DNA from: Nitrososphaerota archaeon
GTDB lineage: Archaea; Thermoproteota; Nitrososphaeria; Nitrososphaerales; Nitrosopumilaceae
Direction of reading: 5' to 3'
Length of the DNA: 19,258 bases
Assembly: GCA_022565935.1 (NCBI GenBank)
Contig: JADFJY010000009.1
Location: forward strand, 1 to 19,258
Below the pieces are notes generated by a model. The model worked only from the letters and a program-made list of their open reading frames with translations. It made no database searches and was not told where the DNA came from. Shown here piece after piece: positions 1 through 6,803 of this stretch (within the stretch, counting starts at the first letter, position 1; every line of letters begins with the position of its first letter). The position numbers and the translations under genes are program-made.

Positions 1-1099
1 CTATAACAACACTTTGCTTTTCTATGTCTTTAGGACCAATCTCAATTCGTACAGGAACTCCTTTTAGTTCCCAATCATTGAATTTGTACCCTGGAGATAA
101 TTCGCTTCTATCATCAACATGTACTCTAATTTCTTTTGACTCTAGAATTTTTCTAATTTCTTCTACTTTTGATAAGACCTTCTCTTTACCTTCATCATTT
201 TTGTATATTGGTACAATTACAACTTGCATTGGTGCAATTTTTGGTGGTAAAACAAGACCTTGATCATCCCCGTGAATCATAATCATTGCACCAATTAGTC
301 TCCAAGAAATGCCCCATGATGTTTGCCAAGCAAAATGTTCTACATTGTCTTTGTCTGCAAATTTTACTTCAAATGGTTTTGAAAAATTCTGACCTAGAAA
401 ATGTGATGTACCCATTTGCAGTGCTTTTCCATCTGGCATAATTGATTCCATAGTGGTTGTGTACACTGCACCTACAAACTTTTCTTTCTCACTTTTCCTT
501 CCAGTTGTTACTGGGATTGCTAGTTCTTCTTCTACTGTTTTTTTATAAATCTCTAATATTTTCATCACTTCTTCTTCAGCATCTTCTTGTGTTGCATGTA
601 CCGTATGACCTTCTTGCCACAAAAATTCTGATGTTCTAAGAAATGGTTTTGTTCCTTTAATCTCTGCTCTGAGAGCTGTATTCCAAAAATTCATCTTTAA
701 TGGTAAATCTCTCCAACTTTGAATCCATTTGGCATACATTGTGTATGCTAAAGTTTCAGATGTGGGTCTTAATGCAAGTCTATCTCCAATTTTATTATTT
801 CCTGAATGAGTTACCCAAAATACTTCTGGATTGAATCCCTCAAAATGTTTTTGCTCTTTCCCTAACAATGATTCTGGAATTAAAATAGGTAAAAATCCAT
901 TTCTAATTCCATTATTTGCAAATTTTTTATCAAATGTATTTCTTAATGATTCCCAAATAGAATATCCGTCAGGTCTAAGAACAATAAATCCTTTAACTGG
1001 TGCATAATCTGCAAGTTTGGCTTTAAGAACTATCTGTGTATACCATTCACTAAAATCCTCTTTTTTAGAAACTGTAATCCCTTTGTCTTCTTTACTCAA
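1..1099 (-). CDS. proS: Prolyl-tRNA synthetase, archaeal/eukaryotic type (3' end cut by window)
   Basis: Charges tRNA-Pro with proline in the cytoplasm. About 366 N-terminal residues are present; archaeal ProRS is usually near 480, so the rest of the anticodon-binding domain lies beyond base 1. Visible class II features include the N-terminal KEDFSEWYTQ segment, GFIVLRPDGYSIWE, the motif 2 region RTSEFLWQEGHTVH around the middle, and the conserved QMGTSHFLGQNF and HGDDQGLVLPP stretches. No ATG fits the 5' end. I chose the TTG at 1099 (MSKEDKGITVSK) because an in-frame stop lies a few codons upstream; a second in-frame TTG at 1111 is possible. It is a single-copy housekeeping gene with no functional link to its neighbours. 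Confidence 0.95.
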   Translation of the reverse strand, partial: MSKEDKGITVSKKEDFSEWYTQIVLKAKLADYAPVKGFIVLRPDGYSIWESLRNTFDKKFANNGIRNGFLPILIPESLLGKEQKHFEGFNPEVFWVTHSGNNKIGDRLALRPTSETLAYTMYAKWIQSWRDLPLKMNFWNTALRAEIKGTKPFLRTSEFLWQEGHTVHATQEDAEEEVMKILEIYKKTVEEELAIPVTTGRKSEKEKFVGAVYTTTMESIMPDGKALQMGTSHFLGQNFSKPFEVKFADKDNVEHFAWQTSWGISWRLIGAMIMIHGDDQGLVLPPKIAPMQVVIVPIYKNDEGKEKVLSKVEEIRKILESKEIRVHVDDRSELSPGYKFNDWELKGVPVRIEIGPKDIEKQSVVI

Positions 1100-1162
1100 G
1101 CTAAAATTCAAAGAATTAATTTAATTAATGAGCCTTTCGTGAGAATTCTTATGTTTTAGGTA

Positions 1163-1447
1163 TTACAGAGAATCCCCTTTACAAAGCACTTTCCCCATGA
1201 CTCTGCTTTGAAAATTTGGACACACAAAACATTGGATGAATTGGATGTCTTCTTTGAAAACAGGACAATCCACAAATTCTAATTTCATTTTTTTGAGCAT
1301 TTTAGGACTAACTCCTTTTAACTTTAATTTCCCTTTCTCATCCATCATTCCAGATTCTTTTAGTTCATCTTTTACATTCTCTGGAAGTTTTTGTCTTTTT
1401 TCTGTAGTTTTAATATCTACTTCATATTTGTGTTCTAATTCACCCAT
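1163..1447 (-). CDS. Small hypothetical protein with four cysteines
   Basis: Encodes 94 residues that I cannot assign to a named family. The N-terminal half is charged and probably helical (KTTEKRQKLPENVKDELKES). The C-terminal third holds Cys61, Cys73, Cys76 and Cys89 (DCP, then IQCFVCPN, then VLC), arranged like a metal or Fe-S site. The CPV...C-x2-C...C spacing is not a standard zinc ribbon. The ATG at 1447 is supported by an AT-rich TATA-like stretch (about 1473-1480) 26-33 bases upstream on the minus strand, the normal spacing for a leaderless archaeal gene. It lies 63 bases upstream of the proS start on the same strand, so co-transcription with proS is possible. An overlapping plus-strand frame of similar length is a shadow. 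Confidence 0.7.
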   Translation of the reverse strand: MGELEHKYEVDIKTTEKRQKLPENVKDELKESGMMDEKGKLKLKGVSPKMLKKMKLEFVDCPVFKEDIQFIQCFVCPNFQSRVMGKVLCKGDSL

Positions 1448-1630
1448 ACCAAAAGCACTGATATTCGGTGATTTATTACTAACGTTTTTTGGATCTAAAA
1501 AATTTAAACTCGAATAGGATCCATTCCATTATCATCTATTTCATTGCCTTCAAGTGGAAATACTTCTATTTCTTATAATTCAATGATGGTTTGGTAAATG
1601 TCAATAAAAGTTACAATTAAAGAAACTACA

Positions 1631-1647
1631 TTTAAAGAGATTTAATA
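1631..1647 (+). promoter_or_regulatory. Candidate TATA region for the 31-residue microprotein
   Basis: The run TTTAAAGAGATTTAATA lies 21-37 bases before the ATG at 1668, matching archaeal TATA spacing for a transcript starting at or near the start codon. The rest of 1448-1667 holds no convincing gene; the only protein-like trace is a minus-strand segment without a start codon (see rejected list). Confidence 0.4.
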
Positions 1648-1667
1648 CGGATTTATAGATGTAGTTT

Positions 1668-1763
1668 ATGGTTACTTGCATTAAATGCTTTCATAAATAT
1701 CATGATCAGTGTATGGGAAAAACTGGAATGTTTGATTGTGATTGCACGTGTTTGAAAAAATAG
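1668..1763 (+). CDS. 31-residue cysteine/histidine-rich microprotein
   Basis: The short frame runs ATG to TAG and encodes 31 residues, six of them cysteine: Cys4, Cys7, Cys15, Cys24, Cys26 and Cys28, plus His9 and His12. The pattern C-x2-C-x-H-x2-H-x2-C followed by C-x-C-x-C could bind one or two metal ions. A TATA-like stretch sits at the right distance upstream. Tiny Cys-rich proteins of this sort recur in this window (11117-11227 and 6645-6794), which supports a real gene. The product is too small to place in a family; a zinc-finger-like DNA, RNA or protein-binding role is only inferred from the cysteines. Confidence 0.5.
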   Translation: MVTCIKCFHKYHDQCMGKTGMFDCDCTCLKK

Positions 1764-1774
1764 TTTTTGTAGAC

Positions 1775-2533
1775 TTATTTTATTATTTCTATTAGAATAT
1801 TCTCATCATGCCAATTGATTTGCTCTAAATCATCAAAGTTTTTCTTGATATTTTGTTGGAATATCTCTAGGGATTCATCAAAGATTTCTTTGTCGTATAA
1901 GGCAAAAGTGGAATAGTGATTATTTTGAGCTTGGTGGACTAGTCTATCAAGACTAGATATTCTTGAATATCCAAATACTCTGGTAGAGTGAATATTCATG
2001 TCTGCATTTTGTATGTGTGATTCTAATTCCTCTAGTTCATACAAACGATTCTCAATCTCTGCAAATAATGGAAAGTATTCTCCCCAAATGCTTCTAAAGT
2101 TTTGATTTCTTAGTCTAGTGTAGACAAAGAGATGTCCGTCATTTTTGAGTGTTCTTAGTGATTCAGATAAAAACTTTGGAACATCAAAATGGTGTATTGC
2201 ATTAAAAGTAACAATACAATCCATTGAATCATTCTCCAGTGGAAGACGGTTTGCATCACCTTGTCTTACGCAAAAGTTTGTCGTGTTTTGTTCAACAAGA
2301 TAACATTCAAGTGATTCTAACATTTTTTCATTATAATCCACACAATGAATGTAAAATGAATCATCAAAGCATTTCAAGAACTCTAGAGAATATCGTCCAT
2401 CACCACATCCAATATCTGCCATTTTGATCTTGGATTTTTGTTTTAGTTTATCTTTAATGTATGAAATTGGTTTTGTATCCAGTGTTCTTACACTTCGGTA
2501 TTTTGAGGCAATCGTTGAAAAATGAGTATGCAT
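1775..2533 (-). CDS. Class I SAM-dependent methyltransferase
   Basis: Encodes 252 residues from the ATG at 2533. The Rossmann-type SAM-binding motif I reads MADIGCGDGRYS, followed by the acidic motif II (HCVDYNEKML), a motif near QGDANRLPLENDSMDCIVTFNAIHHF, and LKNDGHLFVYTRL. This is the Methyltransf_11/25 pattern of small-molecule methylases (UbiE-like). The opening HFSTIASKYRSVRTLD matches the usual start of these enzymes. An in-frame TTG at 2581 would add 16 residues; I prefer the ATG because an AAATTAAATTAAAC TATA-like run lies about 20-30 bases before it. The C-terminal 100 residues diverge and probably set specificity, so the substrate cannot be read. It stands alone with no operon partner. 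Confidence 0.85.
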   Translation of the reverse strand: MHTHFSTIASKYRSVRTLDTKPISYIKDKLKQKSKIKMADIGCGDGRYSLEFLKCFDDSFYIHCVDYNEKMLESLECYLVEQNTTNFCVRQGDANRLPLENDSMDCIVTFNAIHHFDVPKFLSESLRTLKNDGHLFVYTRLRNQNFRSIWGEYFPLFAEIENRLYELEELESHIQNADMNIHSTRVFGYSRISSLDRLVHQAQNNHYSTFALYDKEIFDESLEIFQQNIKKNFDDLEQINWHDENILIEIIK

Positions 2534-2772
2534 ATTCTGCGAGTTTAATTTAATTTCATTTTGTGTTCTTGACAAGATCAAAATTTATTTTTGACCCTTA
2601 TGAAGGAACTACATATTTTCAATTAATTTTATTCAAATGGAAAGCAAAAACAAAGTTTTTGATGATAAAATCCGAGTTTAGATTTCAAATGTAGTGTATA
2701 GATGACATTCTAGATTTTATGTTTTGTATAATAAAAAAAAGAGATAATATACAATGTAGTATAGTTTAGTAT

Positions 2773-2958
2773 ATGGTATTAGTATTGATAGGAATTGCAA
2801 TAGGAATTCTATTAGTAGTAATCTTAATTATCAAGGCAACTAGAACATCTTCTCGTGATGTTGTGGGGATTGATATGCATTGTAGAAAATGTGGGATTAT
2901 AACACACGGATTGTCTTGCCCAAAATGTGAAAAAAAAACCAAGTCATTTGGTGTTTAA
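2773..2958 (+). CDS. Small membrane-anchored zinc-ribbon protein
   Basis: Encodes 61 residues. Residues 2-22 form a single hydrophobic helix (VLVLIGIAIGILLVVILIIK) with a likely N-out anchor, followed by a short charged linker. A four-cysteine knuckle then follows: CRKCG then CPKCE, that is C-x2-C-x10-C-x2-C, a classic zinc ribbon. No enzyme motif is present. It would sit on the inner face of the membrane with the zinc knuckle in the cytoplasm, which is inference from the positive residues after the helix. AT-rich DNA upstream (ATAATATACAATG) can serve as a promoter. I do not recognise the family. Confidence 0.7.
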   Translation: MVLVLIGIAIGILLVVILIIKATRTSSRDVVGIDMHCRKCGIITHGLSCPKCEKKTKSFGV

Positions 2959-3132
2959 TTTTAGTTTAAGATTCTTGAGATTCAATTGCTAAAAAAAGTT
3001 CTTTTGACCTATGATTGTAACGAAACAATTATGACTGTTTTTTAAAATTAGCATAATTTTTGGAAAATGAATAACCAATGATCGATTAATTATATCTGAA
3101 ATATGTTTAATCACGAAAACTTTACTCCCAAC

Positions 3133-3143
3133 TTTAATATAAT
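3133..3143 (+). promoter_or_regulatory. TATA-like box before the SerB-like gene
   Basis: The sequence TTTAATATAAT lies 12-22 bases before the TTG at 3155 and 30-40 before a second in-frame TTG at 3173. The spacing therefore fits a start at 3173 slightly better. The rest of 2959-3132 shows no gene. Confidence 0.4.
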
Positions 3144-3154
3144 TAGAAATTTTT

Positions 3155-3823
3155 TTGCAAATTAGAAACCAATTGCTAATAATTTTTGACGTTGAAGGTG
3201 TTTTGTATGATGAAGAATATCTTCCACTACTTTCAGAAAAACTCAACAAAGAAAATGAAATTTGGGAAATTACTCGACAAGGAATTCAAGGAAAAATCAA
3301 CTGGGAAGACGGACTTAGAACTAGAGTTACTGCTTTGAAAGGCATTGAGAAAAAAACTTGTCAAGAAGTAGCTGATTCATTACCAATCATGACTGGTGCA
3401 AAGGAAGCCTGCAGAGTTTTAAAATCTGCTGGATGGAAACTTATGGCTGTGTCTGGTGGGTTTTCTCTTATGATGGACAGATTACAAAAAGAATTAGAAC
3501 TTGATTATGTCTATTCTAATGAATTAGTATTCAAAGACGGAAAACTTGATGGTGTAAAAATTAATGTTGATTCTGATAAATCAAAATCTGCAAAAATAAA
3601 AATTGCAGAATGGAGTGAGAAAAAAGAAGACATTGTTTGTGTAGTTGATGGTGCAAATGATGTGAAATTATTTGATATTTGTGGATTAAACATTGCTTAT
3701 AGGGCGCAAGATATAGTCAAGGATTTAGCCAGTGTCATCTTGGAAGAAAAAGATCTATCGAAAATTCTAGATATTATTAACAAGCATTTCAAATTGGAAT
3801 TAGAAACTACTCCTACTACATAA
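3155..3823 (+). CDS. HAD-superfamily phosphatase, phosphoserine phosphatase (SerB)-like
   Basis: Encodes 222 residues that align end to end with archaeal phosphoserine phosphatases of HAD subfamily IB. Motif I is FDVEGVLY (Asp12 nucleophile), motif II is VSGGF (Ser100), a lysine near 143-147 suits motif III, and motif IV is VVDGAND (Asp165, Asp169). A cap resembling the SerB cap lies between motifs I and II. Two deviations stand out: the second acid of motif I is Glu14 instead of Asp, and the usual Gly of GDGAND is Val164. The family member would release serine from phosphoserine, but these changes make another phosphoester possible. There is no ATG; TTG at 3155 or 3173 (MLIIFDVEG) are the start choices. 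cofE follows 33 bases later on the same strand. Confidence 0.75.
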   Translation: MQIRNQLLIIFDVEGVLYDEEYLPLLSEKLNKENEIWEITRQGIQGKINWEDGLRTRVTALKGIEKKTCQEVADSLPIMTGAKEACRVLKSAGWKLMAVSGGFSLMMDRLQKELELDYVYSNELVFKDGKLDGVKINVDSDKSKSAKIKIAEWSEKKEDIVCVVDGANDVKLFDICGLNIAYRAQDIVKDLASVILEEKDLSKILDIINKHFKLELETTPTT

Positions 3824-3856
3824 CAAATTTTTAGTCCATTTCTTTAGTAATCTTAA

Positions 3857-4582
3857 TTGCAAATTATTCCACTTTACATTGAAAAGGAGATTGAACCATC
3901 AGATGATATTTCTGAATTAATTTCAAATTCTTTTGAGATATGTGATGGTGATATTCTTGTTATAGCACAAAAAATTATCTCAAAACAAGAAGGAAGAATT
4001 GTTGATTTGTCAACTATTACCACTTCATTACTATCCGAAGGTATTGGTTCTCAGTATCAAAAAGATCCCAGAATAATTGAATTAATCTTATCAGAAACAA
4101 AAAGAATTGTAAGAATGAAAAATGGAATTATTATTGTTGAGACTAATAGTGGAGTTATCTGTGCAAATGCTGGTGTTGATGAAAGTAATGTCAAAGAAGG
4201 ACATGCAACTTTACTTCCAATTAACTCTGATGTTTCTGCACAAACAATTCGTAATAAAATCCAGAAACAAACAAACAAAAATGTTGCAGTAATTATCTCT
4301 GATACATTTGGTCGTCCATTTAGGATGGGTCAAACCAACTGCGCCATTGGAATTTCAGGATTAAATCCAATCTTGAATTATGCTGGAACATTAGATTCTT
4401 TTCAAAAAATTTTACGCATAACTGAAATTGCAGTTGCAGATGAACTTTCTTCTGCTGCTGAACTAGTGATGAAAAAAGCCTTGAACTACCCTGTAGCAAT
4501 TATCCGTGATTATTCATTTAAGATAGAAGATCATGTGATTGATGAATTAATTCGTCCAGAAAATGAAGATCTTTTTAAATAA
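3857..4582 (+). CDS. cofE: Coenzyme F420-0:L-glutamate ligase
   Basis: Adds L-glutamate residues by gamma linkage to F420-0 using GTP, the last steps of coenzyme F420 synthesis in the cytoplasm. The 241-residue length is typical. Signature stretches are present in order: DGDILVIAQKIISKQEGR near the N-terminus, GVICANAGVDESNV around 100-110, HATLLPINSDVSAQTIR, then ISDTFGRPFRMGQTNCAIGISGL around 147-170, and a C-terminal AVADELSSAAELVMKK. The start is TTG at 3857; no ATG is available and the N-terminus MQIIPLYIEKEI has the family form. It probably shares a transcript with the SerB-like gene 33 bases upstream. A run of eight T follows the stop. Confidence 0.93.
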   Translation: MQIIPLYIEKEIEPSDDISELISNSFEICDGDILVIAQKIISKQEGRIVDLSTITTSLLSEGIGSQYQKDPRIIELILSETKRIVRMKNGIIIVETNSGVICANAGVDESNVKEGHATLLPINSDVSAQTIRNKIQKQTNKNVAVIISDTFGRPFRMGQTNCAIGISGLNPILNYAGTLDSFQKILRITEIAVADELSSAAELVMKKALNYPVAIIRDYSFKIEDHVIDELIRPENEDLFK

Positions 4583-4588
4583 AATTCA

Positions 4589-4596
4589 TTTTTTTT
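4589..4596 (+). terminator. Oligo-T terminator after cofE
   Basis: Eight consecutive T begin seven bases after the cofE stop codon. Archaeal RNA polymerase terminates on such runs without needing a hairpin. It would separate cofE from the PHP gene. Confidence 0.4.
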
Positions 4597-4637
4597 CAAT
4601 AGGATTATTATCTAATGATGTAAAATTATTATGAAAA

Positions 4638-5552
4638 ATGCCAATAAAGACTGAATTACATTGCCATAACTCCTTTTCAAATTTTCATCTTGGATACAAG
4701 GAACCACCATATGATTGTGATATTTCCATCAGAGAGCAACTAGAACAATCATATCAATTAGGATTAGATGCAATTTTTGTAACAAACCATAACACACTTG
4801 ACGGGTATGACCAGTTGTTAAAATACAAAAATGATCATGCCAAATTCAAAAATATTGATATTTTTCCTGCTGAGGAGATCACAATTGATACTGGCGCACA
4901 TGTTCTAGCATATGGAATTCACGATACAATTGCAGAAGGGATTTCTATTGAGGAAGTAATCGATGAAATATCAAAACAAGATGGAGTATCGTCTGCTCCT
5001 CACCCATTTAGTCTAATTGATGCTCTACGTGAAAATGCTAAAAAATGTGACATGGTTGAGGTTTTCAATAGTAATAATATTGATTTGGTATCTAATGCAC
5101 GTGCAGCTCAATTTGCATTGGAGAACAACATGATTCAGGTGGCAGGTAGTGATTCACACATCATATCTACTCTTGGTAGATGTGTTAATGTAATTGATTC
5201 TGAAAATAATCTTGATGATATTTTATATGCAATGAAACACGGGAGAATTAAAATTTCTCAAACTGGTTATACGTCAAACAATGAAATGCTAGATCATCTT
5301 AGATATCAAATTAATACTTCAAGAGAATACATAGCAGAGTATGTTTCTGAATATTATCCACATTCAAAATGGTTCTCTACATTATTGCTCAAAATTTTTG
5401 ATTCAAATCAATATAGTCCTCTATGGCCAATGTGTTTCAAAATTATGCTTTACTTCCTTAAACGAATTTCACAAAAAATCAATTTCCAAAATATGGACCC
5501 AAGTTTTATGAAAGAAAGAAATCTTGCTACTATGTTCAAAATGGCATTGTAA
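4638..5552 (+). CDS. PHP-domain metal-dependent phosphoesterase with C-terminal extension
   Basis: Encodes 304 residues. The N-terminal 200 form a PHP domain: ELHCHNSFSN (His8, His10), VTNHNTLDG (His51), PAEEIT (Glu78/79), GAHVLAYGI (His87), SAPHPF (His121) and GSDSH (Asp171, His173). These supply the metal ligands of TrpH-like phosphoesterases, which cleave 3',5'-nucleoside bisphosphates, short RNAs or other phosphoesters. Motif II is NHN instead of the common DHD; the ligand His is kept. Residues 205-304 form a helical extension not found in minimal PHP proteins, with a hydrophobic stretch (PLWPMCFKIMLYFLKR) that might touch a membrane or partner. The exact substrate is unknown. The gene stands alone; no histidinol or polymerase context is nearby. 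Confidence 0.82.
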   Translation: MPIKTELHCHNSFSNFHLGYKEPPYDCDISIREQLEQSYQLGLDAIFVTNHNTLDGYDQLLKYKNDHAKFKNIDIFPAEEITIDTGAHVLAYGIHDTIAEGISIEEVIDEISKQDGVSSAPHPFSLIDALRENAKKCDMVEVFNSNNIDLVSNARAAQFALENNMIQVAGSDSHIISTLGRCVNVIDSENNLDDILYAMKHGRIKISQTGYTSNNEMLDHLRYQINTSREYIAEYVSEYYPHSKWFSTLLLKIFDSNQYSPLWPMCFKIMLYFLKRISQKINFQNMDPSFMKERNLATMFKMAL

Positions 5553-5594
5553 ATGATAGTAGGATAAGCTAAATTAAAACAACGTGAACACTGG

Positions 5595-5603
5595 TATAAT
5601 TTA
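5595..5603 (+). promoter_or_regulatory. TATA-like box before the recombinase-domain gene
   Basis: ATAATTTAA ends 27 bases before the ATG at 5630, the spacing of a leaderless archaeal promoter. It argues for the ATG over an in-frame GTG at 5618. Confidence 0.4.
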
Positions 5604-5629
5604 ATTAGTATATTTGTGTGAGATCAGGC

Positions 5630-5965
5630 ATGCCAAGACAAAAGACCGAAGTTGCAGAAAGATGGGCTGAAATTGAAAAATATGCTACAATCAAACATCT
5701 AAAGAAACAGCTTACAAGAAAAGCAAAACGTCAAAGACTCAGTGATGCAACATGGAGAACTTACAGATACTGGTTGGGCAAATTCATTCCGTTTACACAA
5801 AAGAATCCTGATCAATTAATCGAAGATGCACTAAAAGACAATGAAGAAACTGAGAACTTGCTGATTGATTTCAAGAATTTCTGCATTGATCAAGGCTTGG
5901 ATGATTTGGTAAAAGAAAATAGAAAACTAAAAGAGGAACTAGATACAAAGGAGTGTAAGGAATGA
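5630..5965 (+). CDS. Tyrosine-recombinase SAM-like (core-binding) domain protein lacking a catalytic domain
   Basis: Encodes 111 residues from the ATG. Residues about 20-95 resemble the N-terminal DNA-binding domain of archaeal phage-type integrases (SDATWRTYRYWLGKFIPFT, then LLIDFKNFCIDQGL). The C-terminal catalytic domain with the R...HxxR...Y residues is absent; a short charged helix (VKENRKLKEELDTKECKE) follows, able to form a coiled coil. The frame ends on its own stop overlapping the next ATG (ATGA at 5962), and a GGAG ribosome site sits just before that ATG, so the downstream ORF looks translationally coupled. It is either a truncated integrase left by an element or a repurposed stand-alone DNA-binding protein. 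No att repeats or tRNA were seen nearby. Confidence 0.65.
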   Translation: MPRQKTEVAERWAEIEKYATIKHLKKQLTRKAKRQRLSDATWRTYRYWLGKFIPFTQKNPDQLIEDALKDNEETENLLIDFKNFCIDQGLDDLVKENRKLKEELDTKECKE

Positions 5966-6096
5966 CATTTGAAGATTCTCATGCCAAAGTAAAGGAAATA
6001 GGAGACTCACAAAAAGACGGAACAAAATGTCCAACATGCAACGGAACAGGGAAGGTGCCAAATCGGAAACGAGATGTCCATATTTCAAAGTGTTAG
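5962..6096 (+). CDS. 44-residue protein with a DnaJ-type CxxCxGxG zinc motif, possibly frameshifted
   Basis: Starts at the ATG overlapping the previous stop (ATGA), with GGAG 8-10 bases upstream. It contains CPTCNGTGKV at residues 23-32, one half of a DnaJ-type zinc motif, and then a basic tail ending in Cys44. A second CxxC pair is missing, so one protein alone would not complete a tetrahedral site without dimerising. The alternative frame (6027-6185) shows protein-like sequence after the same point, so a one-base loss may have split a single gene of roughly 75 codons. Both readings are recorded; I cannot decide between them. Confidence 0.45.
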   Translation: MTFEDSHAKVKEIGDSQKDGTKCPTCNGTGKVPNRKRDVHISKC

Positions 6097-6185
6097 ACAA
6101 GATAGACAAGATAGCATATGATGATATTCCAGCAGAGACATGGAATGGAATCCTACAGAAATCTGCTAAATCATATTTGCTCTGA
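6027..6185 (+). CDS. 52-residue overlapping ORF (possible C-terminal half of the zinc-motif protein)
   Basis: An in-frame ATG at 6027 opens a frame ending at 6185, overlapping the 5962 ORF by 70 bases in another frame. Its second half (RCPYFKVLDKIDKIAYDDIP, then AETWNGILQKSAKSYLL) has ordinary protein composition, unlike the first 15 residues, which are shadow-like (NMQRNREGAK). That asymmetry suggests real coding sequence joined from the upstream frame, by an ancestral indel or programmed slippage. Its TGA overlaps the ATG of the next micro-ORF (TGATG). No family is recognised. Confidence 0.4.
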   Translation: MSNMQRNREGAKSETRCPYFKVLDKIDKIAYDDIPAETWNGILQKSAKSYLL

Positions 6186-6265
6186 TGACACATGAAGCAA
6201 TAAATCAAATTTTTTACACTTTGGAATGGTTAACAAGAAAAATTACTAATTATTCATGGATGTGA
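6185..6265 (+). CDS. 26-residue micro-ORF, coupled start
   Basis: The ATG at 6185 shares its A with the preceding TGA (TGATG), the arrangement typical of translational coupling. The 26-residue product (MTHEAINQIFYTLEWLTRK...) would be one amphipathic helix. It could be real or a leftover; no motif is present. The next ORF overlaps it by 10 bases. Confidence 0.25.
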   Translation: MTHEAINQIFYTLEWLTRKITNYSWM

Positions 6266-6339
6266 ATCAGGAAGCATTTTTGTGGATAGTAGAAAATCAA
6301 AAGAGAATTCATGAGGAATATATTAAAAGAATTTCTTAG
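6256..6339 (+). CDS. 27-residue micro-ORF at the end of the cassette
   Basis: Encodes MDVNQEAFLWIVENQKR... with a stop at 6337-6339, overlapping the previous ORF. The composition is protein-like (helical, charged) but the length gives little power to tell coding from chance. It is listed because it continues the chain of overlapping short frames starting at 5630. Confidence 0.2.
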   Translation: MDVNQEAFLWIVENQKRIHEEYIKRIS

Positions 6340-6412
6340 AAGATTGGATCTGTAATATTTTAAAAAATTAAACATAAATCATTGTGTTACATTTCATTAA
6401 CATAGATAAATT

Positions 6413-6628
6413 ATGTCTAATATAGAAGAGCAGAAAAAACACTATGATGAACTTCTAACACTCATAGAGGAGATGTTAGAGAAATATTCAAAATACAAAG
6501 AACACCCAGAAGATCATGTAGAGTACGGAGTTATAGAGGAAGAAGGATTGGGAACGGATATGGCACATACTGCGCATAATCAATTGCGTTTTGATATTAG
6601 TAATTTAAATTTCAAAGCTAATAACTAG
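6413..6628 (+). CDS. Small acidic hypothetical protein
   Basis: Encodes 71 residues (MSNIEEQKKHYDELLTLIEE...). The first 30 residues form a strongly predicted amphipathic helix rich in Glu and Lys. They are followed by an acidic segment with several histidines (EHPEDHVEYG, HTAHNQ), and the protein ends near FDISNLNFKANN. No known domain is recognised and there are no cysteines or membrane segments. AT-rich DNA (AAACATAAAT, 35-44 bases upstream) could act as a promoter. It is monocistronic by position, since the next convincing plus-strand gene lies 383 bases away. Confidence 0.6.
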   Translation: MSNIEEQKKHYDELLTLIEEMLEKYSKYKEHPEDHVEYGVIEEEGLGTDMAHTAHNQLRFDISNLNFKANN

Positions 6629-6644
6629 AAAAACAAACTAGAGT

Positions 6645-6794
6645 TCATTCCTCTGTATACACTCCACATCTATGGCATCTAAGAATCTTCATCCTGGTGG
6701 CAATAATTTCACCACAACCTGAACACTTTACCTCTCTAAGATTTGTTTTTTCTTTATATCTATCAGCTAAAGGTCCAACAATAATGTAAACCAA
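6645..6794 (-). CDS. Small zinc-ribbon protein with a hydrophobic N-terminus (possibly 5' degraded)
   Basis: This minus-strand frame lies in a stretch otherwise empty of genes. From a TTG at 6794 it encodes 49 residues: a short hydrophobic start (VYIIVGPLADRYKEKTN), then REVKCSGCGEII and LRCHRCGVYTEE. The C-x2-C-x12-C-x2-C spacing (Cys24, 27, 40, 43) is a clear zinc ribbon. The frame extends upstream to a stop near 6829 without ATG, and no good promoter is visible, so the original N-terminus may be lost. A zinc-ribbon tail on a single membrane helix resembles the 2773-2958 protein in architecture but not in sequence. Confidence 0.5.
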   Translation of the reverse strand: MVYIIVGPLADRYKEKTNLREVKCSGCGEIIATRMKILRCHRCGVYTEE

Positions 6795-6803
6795 AAAGGA
6801 ACT

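Noticed and set aside
1510..1580. Minus-strand peptide EIEVFPLEGNEIDDNGMDP... resembling the end of a protein
   Set aside because: The sequence is protein-like but the frame is bounded by a stop only two codons upstream and has no start codon. At most it is a decayed fragment.
2638..2682. 14-residue ORF starting MESKNKVFDD
   Set aside because: Too short, with no promoter or ribosome site and no motif.
5553..6412. Integrated mobile element with att sites
   Set aside because: No direct repeats, tRNA gene or catalytic integrase domain could be found around the recombinase-like fragment, so element borders cannot be defined.
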